In this document: positions 21,052 to 29,195 of the stretch, piece after piece
Layout of the letters: every line of letters begins with the position of its first letter
Numbering within the stretch: position 1 is the stretch's first letter
Assembly: GCA_023429985.1 (NCBI GenBank)
Contig: JAEZCV010000099.1
Location: 1 to 38,126 of the forward strand
DNA from: Bacteroidota bacterium
Lineage (GTDB): Bacteria; Bacteroidota; Bacteroidia; Chitinophagales; Chitinophagaceae
Reading direction: 5' to 3'
Length of the DNA stretch: 38,126 nt
Notes under the pieces: generated by a model
Told to the model about the DNA's origin: nothing
The model's database searches: none
What the model saw: only the letters and a program-made list of their open reading frames with translations
Made by a program: the position numbers and the translations under genes

Positions 21052-22098
21052 TTAGTCATTGCGATCGTAATACCGCCTCTCCTTTCTTTCTTTTTTCTCC
21101 ACTTCTTCCAGTTCCTGTTCCCGCTGGTATTCTTTATCGTAAGCTTTCAAAATTGCTTTCACCAGTTTATGGCGAACAACATCTTCCTCATCAAGTTCAA
21201 TATATCCAATGCCATCAACATTTTTCAGAATTCGGCTTGCTTTTGCCAAACCGCTTTTCTGGTTTTTAGGGAGATCAACCTGCGTAAGGTCACCGGTAAT
21301 AATGGCTTTTGCGTTACCACCAATGCGCGTAAGAAACATCTTGATCTGGAGGTCAGTGGCATTCTGCGCTTCATCCAGAATAATAAAACAGTTATCCAGT
21401 GTACGGCCCCTCATATAAGCAAGCGGTGCTATCTCAATGGTGCGCGTACTCATATAATAACCCAGTTTATCGGCGGGTATCATATCATCCAGCGCATCGT
21501 ATAGAGGCCTGAGGTAAGGGTCGATCTTTTCCTTAAGGTCGCCGGGTAAAAAGCCAAGACTTTCACCCGCTTCCACAGCGGGCCTGGTAAGAATGATTTT
21601 TTTGACAGCTTTGTTTTTAAGGGCACGAACGGCCATGGCAACGGCTGTATAGGTTTTACCTGTACCTGCCGGACCAATTGCAAAAACGATATCATTTTTT
21701 TCGGCTGCAGTTACCAGCTTTTTCTGGTTGGCAGTTCGGGCGCGCACCGTTTTCCCGTTCGGACCAAAAACCAATACATCGTTGGGGTTTCGGTCAACAA
21801 AATTGTCAACGGTTTCGGCATCATCGCCGCCAAGGATCTGTTCAAAATAATTCTCACTCATGTGTCCATTTCTTTCGAGGTATTGCACAATGAGATCAAT
21901 TTTTTCTTTTGCTCCTTCTACCTGTTCGGGTGCGCCGCTTAATTTGATCTGTGTTCCCCTTGAGAGGATTTTTAATAAGGGAAATTTCTTTTTTAGTATA
22001 TCAAGTTTGCCATTGTTAACACCAAAAAACTCGATAGGGTTAACAGTTTCGAGGTTGATGATTGTGTCTCTCAAATTCTTCAGGTTTGTGTTATTCAA
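21052..22098 (-). CDS. PhoH-family ATPase/RNA helicase-like protein
   Basis: A 348-residue protein. An N-terminal KH-like region (about 15-75, with Pro-Ile-Glu-Phe-Phe-Gly-Val-Asn-Asn) precedes the PhoH P-loop domain with Walker A Gly-Pro-Ala-Gly-Thr-Gly-Lys-Thr (142-149), Leu-Thr-Arg-Pro-Ala-Val-Glu-Ala-Gly-Glu, Walker B Ile-Ile-Leu-Asp-Glu-Ala-Gln-Asn and Ile-Thr-Gly-Asp-Leu-Thr-Gln. The tail is a charged Glu/Lys/Arg helix. PhoH proteins are linked to RNA metabolism, often next to ybeY, which is not nearby. No ATG is available: an in-frame TAA precedes TTG at 22096-22098, and the next in-frame ATG would delete the KH region, so TTG is the start. Confidence 0.93.
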   Translation of the reverse strand: MNNTNLKNLRDTIINLETVNPIEFFGVNNGKLDILKKKFPLLKILSRGTQIKLSGAPEQVEGAKEKIDLIVQYLERNGHMSENYFEQILGGDDAETVDNFVDRNPNDVLVFGPNGKTVRARTANQKKLVTAAEKNDIVFAIGPAGTGKTYTAVAMAVRALKNKAVKKIILTRPAVEAGESLGFLPGDLKEKIDPYLRPLYDALDDMIPADKLGYYMSTRTIEIAPLAYMRGRTLDNCFIILDEAQNATDLQIKMFLTRIGGNAKAIITGDLTQVDLPKNQKSGLAKASRILKNVDGIGYIELDEEDVVRHKLVKAILKAYDKEYQREQELEEVEKKERKERRYYDRND

Positions 22099-22266
22099 TT
22101 CCTGTTACATTAGTCAGGATGGTACTTACTCGTTCCTATACAAGATAATTAAAAGCACTTGTATTCATGAAAGAATAGTTATGCACAAATGTTATTAAAA
22201 AATTATGCCTGATTTTTGAGGGGAAGTGTTAATTGGCGTTTTTTTTTCGGAAGCTGTTAGTTTCTG

Positions 22267-22412
22267 GTTTAGGCGTTTAGTTGTTTAGTTGTTTAGGATA
22301 AACCCTAATAAGTGAACCCCTTCGGCGATAGGAACTAAACAACTAAACAACTAAACGCCTAAACAACTAAACAACTAAACGACTAAACAACTAAACATCT
22401 AAACAACTAAAC
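22267..22412. repeat. Inverted array of NNCTAAAC octamers
   Basis: On the right, ten contiguous octamers (22333-22412) follow NNCTAAAC: mostly AACTAAAC, with GCC, GAC and ATC variants. On the left, four units run in the opposite orientation (22267-22297). The segment 22267-22296 is a perfect 30-bp inverted match to 22335-22364, including the GCC variant, around a 38-nt loop. The array ends 4 bp before the stop codon of the leftward glycosyltransferase. The rest of the 318-bp gap (22099-22266) shows no gene; it is AT-rich and includes a run of eight or nine Ts near 22239. Confidence 0.85.
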
Positions 22413-22416
22413 CTTC

Positions 22417-24582
22417 TTACCTCACCCTATACAACTTCACCTTACGCTCCACATTCCAGAAATCCTTTTCTTCAAAACTTTTCAGGAATTCGAAGCGGGG
22501 ATCATTTTCCATCATTTCTTCGGTAACAAAACCTTCAACGGGAGCAAACCAGTCGTCCCAAACTATGTAGGAGCCTTTAGTAAAACCGGCTTCAAAAGCT
22601 CCACGTAATCTTTTGTGTTCCGTGCTGTCGAAATAATTTTTATCAAGAACAACGCTTACATAGACTGCTTCGTAATAAAAGGTTTGATTTTTATGATCGG
22701 GGAAATTGGTTTTTATAAATTCTGCCATTTTTTGTTGTGCCAGCTGATCGGCTTTTAAACTGAAATCGCGTTTCCAGTTCCAGGAATAGCGGCTTTCCAT
22801 AAACGGAAATGTTGCAATCAATAGTAAAGCCAGATAAACAAGGTATTTTAAAGGTCCTGCTTTTAAAAAGTAAGCAGCAAAATTAAAACCCCTGGCACAA
22901 ATGATGGCAATTAATGGAAGTACGCCTACCATTACTCTTATTAATCCAAAAGAATTGAATATGCCCAGGGCCCAGAAAACAGTGTGTCCTAAAAAGTATG
23001 CAATGAAAATTCCATAAACCAGGAAAAGTTCTTCGTGGCTGATGGCATGGTGCTGACGCATGAAAAACCTGCCTACCTTTCTTAAAAATCCATATAATAA
23101 ACCCAGCAGGAGAAAAATTACCAATACTTTTCCAATCACTTCAGGCATGTGTTTTACAAAATGCATCCATTCGCCCTGGCCATAGGCGCTGTGAAGCACC
23201 GCGTAACTCAAGGTGTTAAATACCCAGAGCAGATCGTAATGAACATAATATCCTGCAAAAGCATATACCGCATGTCCTGCAATTAAAAGAGGAATGAAAC
23301 GATACTTCTTTTTAAATAGCAGGTATACCAACAATACGCATAAAATGATCAGCCCTTCACTTCTAACAAAGGGTAAAAAAGATAACCATAATAAGCCGGG
23401 TATCCATTTTCTTTTTAAGAGCAAATAAATACCTGCCATCATCCAAAATGCAAACAAAGGTTCGGTAAGTCCGGAAAGTGTAACGATCAATAACCATGGC
23501 GAAAAGATCATACAGAAAGGCACCAGCCATGCATTGGGAAGTTTTAATTCCTTCGCAGTTAAAAAAGCAAGGTATAAGGTAAGGGTGGAAACAATTACAT
23601 TAAAAAACTTCATTCCTTCCATTCCAAACTGGCTGAAAGGAGAGGAGAGCAGAACAAATACAGGCTTGGCCCAGTGGTTGAAAAAGAATTCGGGGTTTTG
23701 CCAGGAATGCCTTGCATATAAATAATGCATGATCGAATCGCCTTCATCTCCTGTTCCATCTGCGAGAAAAATGAGCGCAGTGGCTGCAAGTAAAAACAGT
23801 GCGATCAGTAATAACCCTGGTTGCCGGGTTTTCCTGATCATTGAATCATCTGCCTGGAAAGTTTTTTCACCGGAAAACAAATTGTATTTGATAATAGAAT
23901 AAACGGCGCGGAAGCCATCTTTCCAGTTGATCTTTTTTCCTTCCTTATAAGTTCTTCCATAATATGCAATTCCTACTTCATATATTCTTATATCCGGTAT
24001 GCGGGAAATTTTTGCTGTGATCTCGGGTTCAAAACCAAAACGGTTTTCTTCCAGCTGTATAGATTTAATAATCTCCGACCTGAAAACCTTGTAACCATTC
24101 TCCATATCGGTGAGGTTCAGGTTTGTCATCATGTTTGAAAAAAATGTAAGGATCTTGTTACCGAGGCTATGCCAGAAAAAAAGTATGCGATGTGGCTGAC
24201 CGCCAATAAACCTGCTGCCATAAACCACATCGGCCTTGTTATTCACCACAGGTTCCAGCAATGCATTGTAATCAGATGGGTCGTATTCCAGGTCGGCATC
24301 CTGAATCAGTATAAAATCGCCGGTGGCCATATGAATTCCATTTCGAAGGCAGGCTCCTTTACCTTTATTTTTATCATGCCTGGAATATTTTATATCATGT
24401 TCAGGATTATGGCTGATATATTCTTTTACCAGGGTAGCTGTTTGATCTGTTGAAGCATCATCAACAATGATGAATTCTTTTTCAATATTGAAATTCAGTT
24501 CAACACTGTTTATTTTATTAAGCAGAAGTATTATGGTTCTTTCTTCATTGTAAACAGGAATCAGAATGGAAAGTTTTTTCAT
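22417..24582 (-). CDS. Two-domain glycosyltransferase: DPM1-like GT2 fused to a polytopic GT-C-like domain
   Basis: A 721-residue protein starting at the ATG at 24580-24582. Residues 1-235 are a GT2 (GT-A) domain close to polyprenyl-phosphate hexose synthases: Ile-Leu-Ile-Pro-Val-Tyr-Asn-Glu, Val-Asp-Asp-Ala-Ser-Thr-Asp, Asp-Lys-Asn-Lys-Gly-Lys-Gly and Gln-Asp-Ala-Asp-Leu-Glu-Tyr. Residues about 255-640 hold roughly ten or more transmembrane helices with an early periplasmic Asp-Glu-Gly-Asp motif, like GT-C glycosyltransferases (PMT/ArnT/Alg9 types). A soluble C-terminal tail follows. One protein may make a polyprenyl-phosphate sugar and also use it outside the membrane. Donor and acceptor are unknown. 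Monocistronic, with an octamer array downstream. Confidence 0.85.
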   Translation of the reverse strand: MKKLSILIPVYNEERTIILLLNKINSVELNFNIEKEFIIVDDASTDQTATLVKEYISHNPEHDIKYSRHDKNKGKGACLRNGIHMATGDFILIQDADLEYDPSDYNALLEPVVNNKADVVYGSRFIGGQPHRILFFWHSLGNKILTFFSNMMTNLNLTDMENGYKVFRSEIIKSIQLEENRFGFEPEITAKISRIPDIRIYEVGIAYYGRTYKEGKKINWKDGFRAVYSIIKYNLFSGEKTFQADDSMIRKTRQPGLLLIALFLLAATALIFLADGTGDEGDSIMHYLYARHSWQNPEFFFNHWAKPVFVLLSSPFSQFGMEGMKFFNVIVSTLTLYLAFLTAKELKLPNAWLVPFCMIFSPWLLIVTLSGLTEPLFAFWMMAGIYLLLKRKWIPGLLWLSFLPFVRSEGLIILCVLLVYLLFKKKYRFIPLLIAGHAVYAFAGYYVHYDLLWVFNTLSYAVLHSAYGQGEWMHFVKHMPEVIGKVLVIFLLLGLLYGFLRKVGRFFMRQHHAISHEELFLVYGIFIAYFLGHTVFWALGIFNSFGLIRVMVGVLPLIAIICARGFNFAAYFLKAGPLKYLVYLALLLIATFPFMESRYSWNWKRDFSLKADQLAQQKMAEFIKTNFPDHKNQTFYYEAVYVSVVLDKNYFDSTEHKRLRGAFEAGFTKGSYIVWDDWFAPVEGFVTEEMMENDPRFEFLKSFEEKDFWNVERKVKLYRVR

Positions 24583-24639
24583 CAACAGCTTTTTGGCTTA
24601 CCCTGGAATTATTCCGTAAATTAATCTTTCAATTGAATT

Positions 24640-24948
24640 ATGACAAAATCACCGGTAGCAGGAAATGATTCCAGGGCAATGAAAAGAATGATCTTTTTAT
24701 TAAGCCTGATGGTTTTTATCTTCTGGGGCCTGATTCCTTTGATCATTAAGGACATTTACAGCAATAAAATTCTGGGAGCAGTATTCGAATTGCTGTGGCT
24801 TCCTATGCTTGCTCTTTGTTTTATACTGCCTGTAGCTTCTATCTTAATGATATTTCAGAAATCCAATCCTTCCCGTATTCTTCCTGTTTTATCATTGTTA
24901 ATGAACCTGGCTACTCTGGTAGTGATGATAACGACCGGCAAGGCATAA
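24640..24948 (+). CDS. Small membrane protein, three transmembrane helices
   Basis: A 102-residue protein with a short basic N-terminus (Met-Thr-Lys-Ser, then Met-Lys-Arg-Met) and three hydrophobic helices (about residues 17-37, 45-70 and 80-97). No motif beyond hydrophobicity is seen, and I do not recognise a family. It is divergent from the glycosyltransferase gene by 57 bp. Its stop codon overlaps the T-run side of a terminator that serves the convergent glutamate dehydrogenase gene. Charge distribution predicts the N-terminus inside. Confidence 0.6.
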   Translation: MTKSPVAGNDSRAMKRMIFLLSLMVFIFWGLIPLIIKDIYSNKILGAVFELLWLPMLALCFILPVASILMIFQKSNPSRILPVLSLLMNLATLVVMITTGKA

Positions 24949-24971
24949 AAAAACCCGCCGTAGTGGCGGGT
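24947..24971 (-). terminator. Intrinsic terminator of glutamate dehydrogenase gene
   Basis: On the minus strand ACCCGCC/GGCGGGT (7 bp, 5-nt loop) is followed by seven Ts, about 21 nt past the gdh stop codon. It may also serve the convergent small membrane-protein gene less efficiently. Confidence 0.88.
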
Positions 24972-24992
24972 ATATAATTTTGTATTTCTATT

Positions 24993-26414
24993 TTATGGGA
25001 AGATGCCCAGTTCGGCATACGAAGTGCCCACTTTGTTAATGGCAACAACATAGGCAGCTGTACGCATGTCGGGGATCTGCGGATTTTGTTTCCAGGTATC
25101 CATGATCTCGTGCGTGGCTGTGATCATAGTTTCTTCCAGACCGCTATGTACCAGGTCAACTTCATCCGGTCCATGAACGATCAGTTGTCTTTCCCTGGAA
25201 TTTACCTGCTTATTGGTAAGTTCTTCAATCTGGCCAAGGATATGCGTATTCATATTTTCAGTAAAACGCTTTTCCATACGTCCATAACGAACGTGGCTCA
25301 GGTTTTTCAGCCATTCAAAATAAGAAACGGTAACACCACCAGCATTTAAATACATATCAGGTACCACAAGTGTTCCTTTTTTAATAAAGATCTCATCTGC
25401 CTCGGGAGTTAAAGGTCCGTTAGCACCTTCGCCAATGATCTTTGCTTTCACTCTTGGTGCATTTTCGCCATTGATAACATTTTCGAGTGCCGCAGGAATT
25501 AAAATATCGCAATCGTATTCCAGCGCATCGGTATTTTTTGCGAAATTCTTACCGCTTACAAAATTTAAAATGGAACCGGAAGTTTTGCGGTGTTCAAAAA
25601 CAGCATCCACATCCAACCCGCTTTCATTATAAATAGCACCTTCATATTCGGCAAGCGCCACAATTTTAGCACCTGCGTTCTGAAAGAACTTGGCGGCATG
25701 GTAGCCAACATTACCTAAACCCTGAATCACAACTCTTTTTCCTGCAATACCAACAGGTAATCCCAGCTTTTCCATTACATCAGGAATATTACATACCTCG
25801 CGCACACCATAAAATATTCCAAGTCCTGTTGCTTCTCTTCTTCCCCGAACACCACCTTGTGTTACCGGCTTCCCTGTAACACAGCCGGCAGCATCTATTT
25901 CACCGGGACGAAGGCTTGCATAAGTATCCACGATCCAGGCCATTTCTCTTTCTCCTGTTCCATAATCAGGAGCAGGAACATCGGTACCGGGGCCAATAAA
26001 ATTTTTCTTTACCAGTTCGGCCGTATAGCGACGTGTAATTTTTTCGAGTTCGTAAACCGAGTATTTGCGTGGATTGATCTTGATACCACCTTTACCACCG
26101 CCAAAAGGAACGTTTACAATGGCACATTTAAATGTCATCAGTGCTGCCAGCGCCATTACTTCATCCTGGTTTACTTCTGCCGCAAAGCGGATTCCACCTT
26201 TACAGGGAGTTTTGTGCTGGGAGTGCTGCACCCGGTATGCTTCAATAACCTCTATGCGGCCATCATCCATGCGCACGGGAAATTTCATTCTGTAAACGGC
26301 ATTACATGCCTTGATCTGGGAAAGTACACCCGGGTCCCAGGTAGTGAACTGAGCTGCCTTATCAAAACTTTCGGCAACGGCACCAAAGAAGCTATATTCT
26401 GGATTAGCTGACAT
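24993..26414 (-). CDS. Glutamate dehydrogenase (Glu/Leu/Phe/Val dehydrogenase family)
   Basis: A 473-residue oxidoreductase. The N-terminal domain has the signature Val-Pro-Phe-Gly-Gly-Gly-Lys-Gly-Gly (Lys108 catalytic), Pro-Cys-Lys-Gly-Gly-Ile-Arg, and Gly-Pro-Gly-Thr-Asp-Val-Pro-Ala-Pro-Asp. The Rossmann domain has Gly-Leu-Gly-Asn-Val-Gly and Gly-Glu-Gly-Ala-Asn-Gly-Pro. It interconverts glutamate and 2-oxoglutarate plus ammonia with NAD(P), linking carbon and nitrogen metabolism. Length and motifs fit GdhA/GudB-like enzymes; cofactor preference is not settled by eye. It lies 17 bp after the ccmD-like gene and has a strong terminator, so it looks like the last gene of the ccmC operon. Confidence 0.95.
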   Translation of the reverse strand: MSANPEYSFFGAVAESFDKAAQFTTWDPGVLSQIKACNAVYRMKFPVRMDDGRIEVIEAYRVQHSQHKTPCKGGIRFAAEVNQDEVMALAALMTFKCAIVNVPFGGGKGGIKINPRKYSVYELEKITRRYTAELVKKNFIGPGTDVPAPDYGTGEREMAWIVDTYASLRPGEIDAAGCVTGKPVTQGGVRGRREATGLGIFYGVREVCNIPDVMEKLGLPVGIAGKRVVIQGLGNVGYHAAKFFQNAGAKIVALAEYEGAIYNESGLDVDAVFEHRKTSGSILNFVSGKNFAKNTDALEYDCDILIPAALENVINGENAPRVKAKIIGEGANGPLTPEADEIFIKKGTLVVPDMYLNAGGVTVSYFEWLKNLSHVRYGRMEKRFTENMNTHILGQIEELTNKQVNSRERQLIVHGPDEVDLVHSGLEETMITATHEIMDTWKQNPQIPDMRTAAYVVAINKVGTSYAELGIFP

Positions 26415-26431
26415 GAGATTCTATTTTGTTT

Positions 26432-26647
26432 TTATGAATTAAGTTTTTCAATTTTTGAAATTTTCCTGTCCAAACGAACCAGGTAAATTATAATGCCTGC
26501 AAAGATGGTTAGTATAACGGCAACTACAACATAAATCTTTCCGTTGGCATGCATGGCATCGGCCATTTGAACATTGCCATCCTGTTGTGCATAGTTTACA
26601 AGGAAGGAAAAAAGAAAGAATAAGATGAGTATTGTTTTTTTAATCAT
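26432..26647 (-). CDS. CcmD-like small membrane protein
   Basis: A 71-residue protein with an N-terminal hydrophobic signal-like segment (4-18), a polar spacer and one transmembrane helix (about 38-57) followed by a basic/acidic helix (Leu-Asp-Arg-Lys-Ile-Ser-Lys-Ile). That helix-plus-charged-tail pattern and the position directly after ccmC match CcmD, which tethers the haem-handling module in cytochrome c maturation. Bacteroidota versions carry an added N-terminal signal-like segment as seen here. Its ATG overlaps the ccmC stop region by 8 bp. Confidence 0.75.
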   Translation of the reverse strand: MIKKTILILFFLFSFLVNYAQQDGNVQMADAMHANGKIYVVVAVILTIFAGIIIYLVRLDRKISKIEKLNS

Positions 26648-27359
26648 TTCCTAGAATTTTTTTCTCCCTGGTAATTTCCAGTCTTGCTTTTAATGTTGAT
26701 ATCCATACACCCAAAAGGGTCCAGCCGATTATGGCAGGATAAAATACAAGACGCATTTGTGGCGCAAGGTCCTTATAGTTCAATGCAGGATTGCCATCCG
26801 AACCTTGTCCTCCAGGGTGAAGACTTGGTAACATCCGCGGGATGATCCATATAGAAGGAAATAAAAAAGCAAAAGCGAAAATATTGTATACAGCACTGAT
26901 CCGCGCTTTTTTATCCATGTCCTGAATAGAACCCCGTAATACCAAATAGGCAAAATATATCAGAAGTGCAATGGCAGCACCAATCAATTTAGGTTCCCTG
27001 GCTATGGCGCTGAAAGATTCATAGGCAGGTCTGTTGGGGTCTACCCAGGTGTACGACATCCATATAGCACCGGTGGCATAGCCAAGAATGCCGAATAAAA
27101 TACCAATGCCGGCATAAGAACGTGAAAGAATATCGGACCGAAGGTCTTTATTATTTAAATATTTGACAGCATGCACCACCGAAATGGTGAACAGTATCAT
27201 CATGGCAAACCACATGCATACATGGAAATACAGGTTCCTGATGGTTTCCTGTAATGCTGGAATACGGGGCACATCATCTTTCCAAAGCAGACCAAATCCG
27301 GCAACAATGGTATAAACCAGGATAACTACAGATGCTATTTTCCACCAGCTTTTTTTCAT
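26640..27359 (-). CDS. ccmC: Cytochrome c biogenesis protein CcmC/CcsA-like
   Basis: A 239-residue membrane protein starting at the ATG at 27357-27359; a TTG eight codons upstream is possible but less likely. It has about six transmembrane helices. A periplasmic-side histidine in Asn-Leu-Tyr-Phe-His-Val (about residue 47) and the region Ala-Ile-Trp-Met-Ser-Tyr-Thr-Trp-Val-Asp-Pro correspond to the haem-handling WWD segment, though the strict tryptophan-rich signature is weak. CcmC delivers haem to the chaperone CcmE. It is the first gene of an operon with the ccmD-like gene and glutamate dehydrogenase and follows ccmB. Confidence 0.88.
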   Translation of the reverse strand: MKKSWWKIASVVILVYTIVAGFGLLWKDDVPRIPALQETIRNLYFHVCMWFAMMILFTISVVHAVKYLNNKDLRSDILSRSYAGIGILFGILGYATGAIWMSYTWVDPNRPAYESFSAIAREPKLIGAAIALLIYFAYLVLRGSIQDMDKKARISAVYNIFAFAFLFPSIWIIPRMLPSLHPGGQGSDGNPALNYKDLAPQMRLVFYPAIIGWTLLGVWISTLKARLEITREKKILGND

Positions 27360-27393
27360 ATTGGAGCTTAAGGAAGCAGGCAATTTAATGGCG

Positions 27394-27420
27394 CAAAATT
27401 AAGGGGAAGGATTCCGCAAA
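27394..27420 (-). promoter_or_regulatory. Candidate promoter of the ccmC-ccmD-gdh operon
   Basis: On the minus strand TAATTTTG (27401-27394) matches TAnnTTTG exactly, with TTTG 15 nt upstream (27420-27417), a slightly short spacing. The implied start near 27388 leaves about 29 nt before the ccmC ATG. It lies between ccmB and ccmC, so the latter could be expressed separately. Confidence 0.42.
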
Positions 27421-27493
27421 AGGAAAAAATCTTTCTTTTCCTGCATAATATAACCGAAAAGCCTTACAACATGATTCTTTGCTATATGTCGGC

Positions 27494-28180
27494 TTAATCC
27501 TTCCACAAAAAAGGAAAAAGTATTATGGCCAGCATAATAACGAGTACACAGGAAAAAACCAGTAGTAATACATTAGCCAGTGGAATGGCTGTTGACTGGC
27601 TGAAAACTGTTCCGGAAATTTTCATCAGCACCAGCAATTGAGGAATGATGATGGGAAAACCAAGAATAGCCATGATAGCTGCATTTTGCTGTGCCTTGGC
27701 TGCAATGGCTGCCAGTACGCTGAACACTAAACTCAGGCACCAGCTTCCCAGGAAAACAATTCCTATAAAACGCCCCGTTCTTACAACAGGGTAATCGAGG
27801 AAAAGTGCAAAAAGTATAAAACTGATCATGGACATGACCATCATCAGCAAGGAATTAAATAACAGTTTGGCCAGGATGAATTCCTGCGGACTTGCAATAC
27901 TGTGATAATAAAGCATTCTTCCCTTTCCTTCCTGCAAAAAACTTTTTGCAACGGCATTAATGCTGATAAACAGCTGAATGATCCAGAATAAGCCGTTCCA
28001 TACCCTGCTTTCAGGCGTTTCGAGGGCCATAAATAAAACAAAAACCGTGGCTCCAACGTAAAGGATAATTCCATAAAAAGAATATTGCTGCCTTACTTCC
28101 AGGAGCAGGTCCTTTTTAAACAGGGTCCATATTTTTTGTGAAGAAGGAATAAAATGTTTTTGCGAAAATAAAGTCTTAAT
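27494..28180 (-). CDS. ccmB: Haem exporter protein CcmB, apparent ATT start
   Basis: The membrane part is a CcmB permease of about six helices (Leu-Tyr-Tyr-His-Ser-Ile-Ala-Ser-Pro, Leu-Leu-Phe-Asn-Ser-Leu-Leu, Ile-Pro-Gln-Leu-Leu-Val-Leu), which moves haem with CcmA during cytochrome c maturation. The first in-frame ATG (28028-28030) would give only 178 residues and cut the conserved start (Phe-Lys-Lys-Asp-Leu-Leu-Leu-Glu-x-Arg-Gln-x-Tyr). The same frame continues upstream without a stop and reaches ATT at 28178-28180, giving 228 residues, the usual length. AGAGGAGG lies 7 nt before this ATT. No ATG, GTG or TTG occurs in the upstream part. The start is therefore inferred. ccmA is not adjacent. 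Confidence 0.8.
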   Translation of the reverse strand: MKTLFSQKHFIPSSQKIWTLFKKDLLLEVRQQYSFYGIILYVGATVFVLFMALETPESRVWNGLFWIIQLFISINAVAKSFLQEGKGRMLYYHSIASPQEFILAKLLFNSLLMMVMSMISFILFALFLDYPVVRTGRFIGIVFLGSWCLSLVFSVLAAIAAKAQQNAAIMAILGFPIIIPQLLVLMKISGTVFSQSTAIPLANVLLLVFSCVLVIMLAIILFPFLWKD

Positions 28181-28183
28181 GCC

Positions 28184-28210
28184 TTGCCCTCCTCTAAATA
28201 ATTAAATTTG
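28184..28210 (+). promoter_or_regulatory. Candidate promoter of the DUF6263-like lipoprotein gene
   Basis: A perfect TAAATTTG (28203-28210) has TTG 16 nt upstream (28184-28186). It lies 16 nt before the ATG at 28227, so the leader would be only about 10 nt. The region overlaps the divergent ccmB Shine-Dalgarno. Confidence 0.42.
28188..28195 (-). promoter_or_regulatory. Strong Shine-Dalgarno ahead of the ccmB ATT codon
   Basis: AGAGGAGG on the minus strand is complementary to the 3' end of 16S rRNA and sits 7 nt before ATT at 28180, the optimal distance. It is conspicuous because most genes in this window have no such sequence. It decides the choice of ccmB start. Confidence 0.6.
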
Positions 28211-28226
28211 ACCCATAAAATGCTTT

Positions 28227-29195
28227 ATGTACAGAATTCAAACCATCTTCCTCGCCGCCATTTTCTTTATATCCTGTAATAACAAATCTGCCGAAAAAAA
28301 AATAACAACCACAGAAACCGATAGTGCAGTTACGGTTGCTACCCTTCCCGATGTGGAAGATGTGGATATGGACAGTATCATTAATTCGGAGCCTGTAATT
28401 ACTTCCACTTCACCTTCCGCCATGCTAAGGTTTAACCTTCCAAAAGGAAAGACCTATGCATTTACTATGGAAATGGATATGAACCAGGAGCAGGGCGGAC
28501 AAACTGTTGGTTCCAGCATGCTGTATAATTACCAGATGGCTGTTACAGGCAGCTCAAATAATAATAAAACGCTTAAGGTTACCTACGGAAAGATGGAAAT
28601 GAATATGAACATGGGTGGACAAAAATTGAGTTTCAGCTCTGAAGATAAAAGCCTGGATAAGAATAATCCTATGCAAATGGTAAGCAGGATGTTTGCTGCT
28701 ATGAAAGGAAAAAGTTTCAGCATGAAGGTTTCTCCTGATGGCGAAATACTGAGTGTTGAAGGTTTTGATAAACTGGGAGAGGAAATGGTGAATGATATGG
28801 GTGTTCCGGAACAACAGAAAGACATGTTCCTGCAGGGATTTCAAAGCCGTTTTAATTCTGATATGATCAGGGAAACTTTTAGCCAGGGCTTTAATTTCCT
28901 TCCCAATAAAGAAGTGAAGCCGGGCGATAAATGGACAAAGAAAATGAACATTCCTATAGGTGAAACAGATGCTGAGATCAATACCACTTATACGGTAAAG
29001 AGCATCAGTAAAAACAAAGTTACCATTGATGCATTGTCGAATTATCCGAATAATACAGGCGGACTAGGTGATAATCTTTCCCGGATGATTGTAAATGCTG
29101 AAACAGGAATGATCATCGAATCCATTGGTGAAACCAGGCAGCAGGGAAGCAACAAGGTTATTGCGCGAAACAAGATCACTGCCAGGGAACTGTAA
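28227..29195 (+). CDS. DUF6263-like lipoprotein
   Basis: A 322-residue protein with lipobox Phe-Ile-Ser-Cys (Cys17) and a Thr/Asp-rich linker to about residue 65. The body is a beta-rich domain (Leu-Arg-Phe-Asn-Leu-Pro-Lys-Gly-Lys-Thr-Tyr, Met-Glu-Met-Asn-Met-Asn-Met-Gly-Gly, Pro-Gly-Asp-Lys-Trp) typical of the DUF6263 family, which is found as lipoproteins in Bacteroidota and has no known activity. The middle is unusually methionine-rich (Met repeats in residues 80-160). Its stop abuts the tdk stop codon with no bases between (29195/29196), so the two convergent transcripts overlap. Confidence 0.8.
   Translation: MYRIQTIFLAAIFFISCNNKSAEKKITTTETDSAVTVATLPDVEDVDMDSIINSEPVITSTSPSAMLRFNLPKGKTYAFTMEMDMNQEQGGQTVGSSMLYNYQMAVTGSSNNNKTLKVTYGKMEMNMNMGGQKLSFSSEDKSLDKNNPMQMVSRMFAAMKGKSFSMKVSPDGEILSVEGFDKLGEEMVNDMGVPEQQKDMFLQGFQSRFNSDMIRETFSQGFNFLPNKEVKPGDKWTKKMNIPIGETDAEINTTYTVKSISKNKVTIDALSNYPNNTGGLGDNLSRMIVNAETGMIIESIGETRQQGSNKVIARNKITAREL

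Noticed and set aside
22267..22412. CRISPR array.
   Set aside because: The repeats are 8 bp and contiguous, with no spacers and no cas genes.
25857..26411. Long rightward frame opposite glutamate dehydrogenase.
   Set aside because: It is entirely antisense to a highly conserved enzyme and matches no family pattern.
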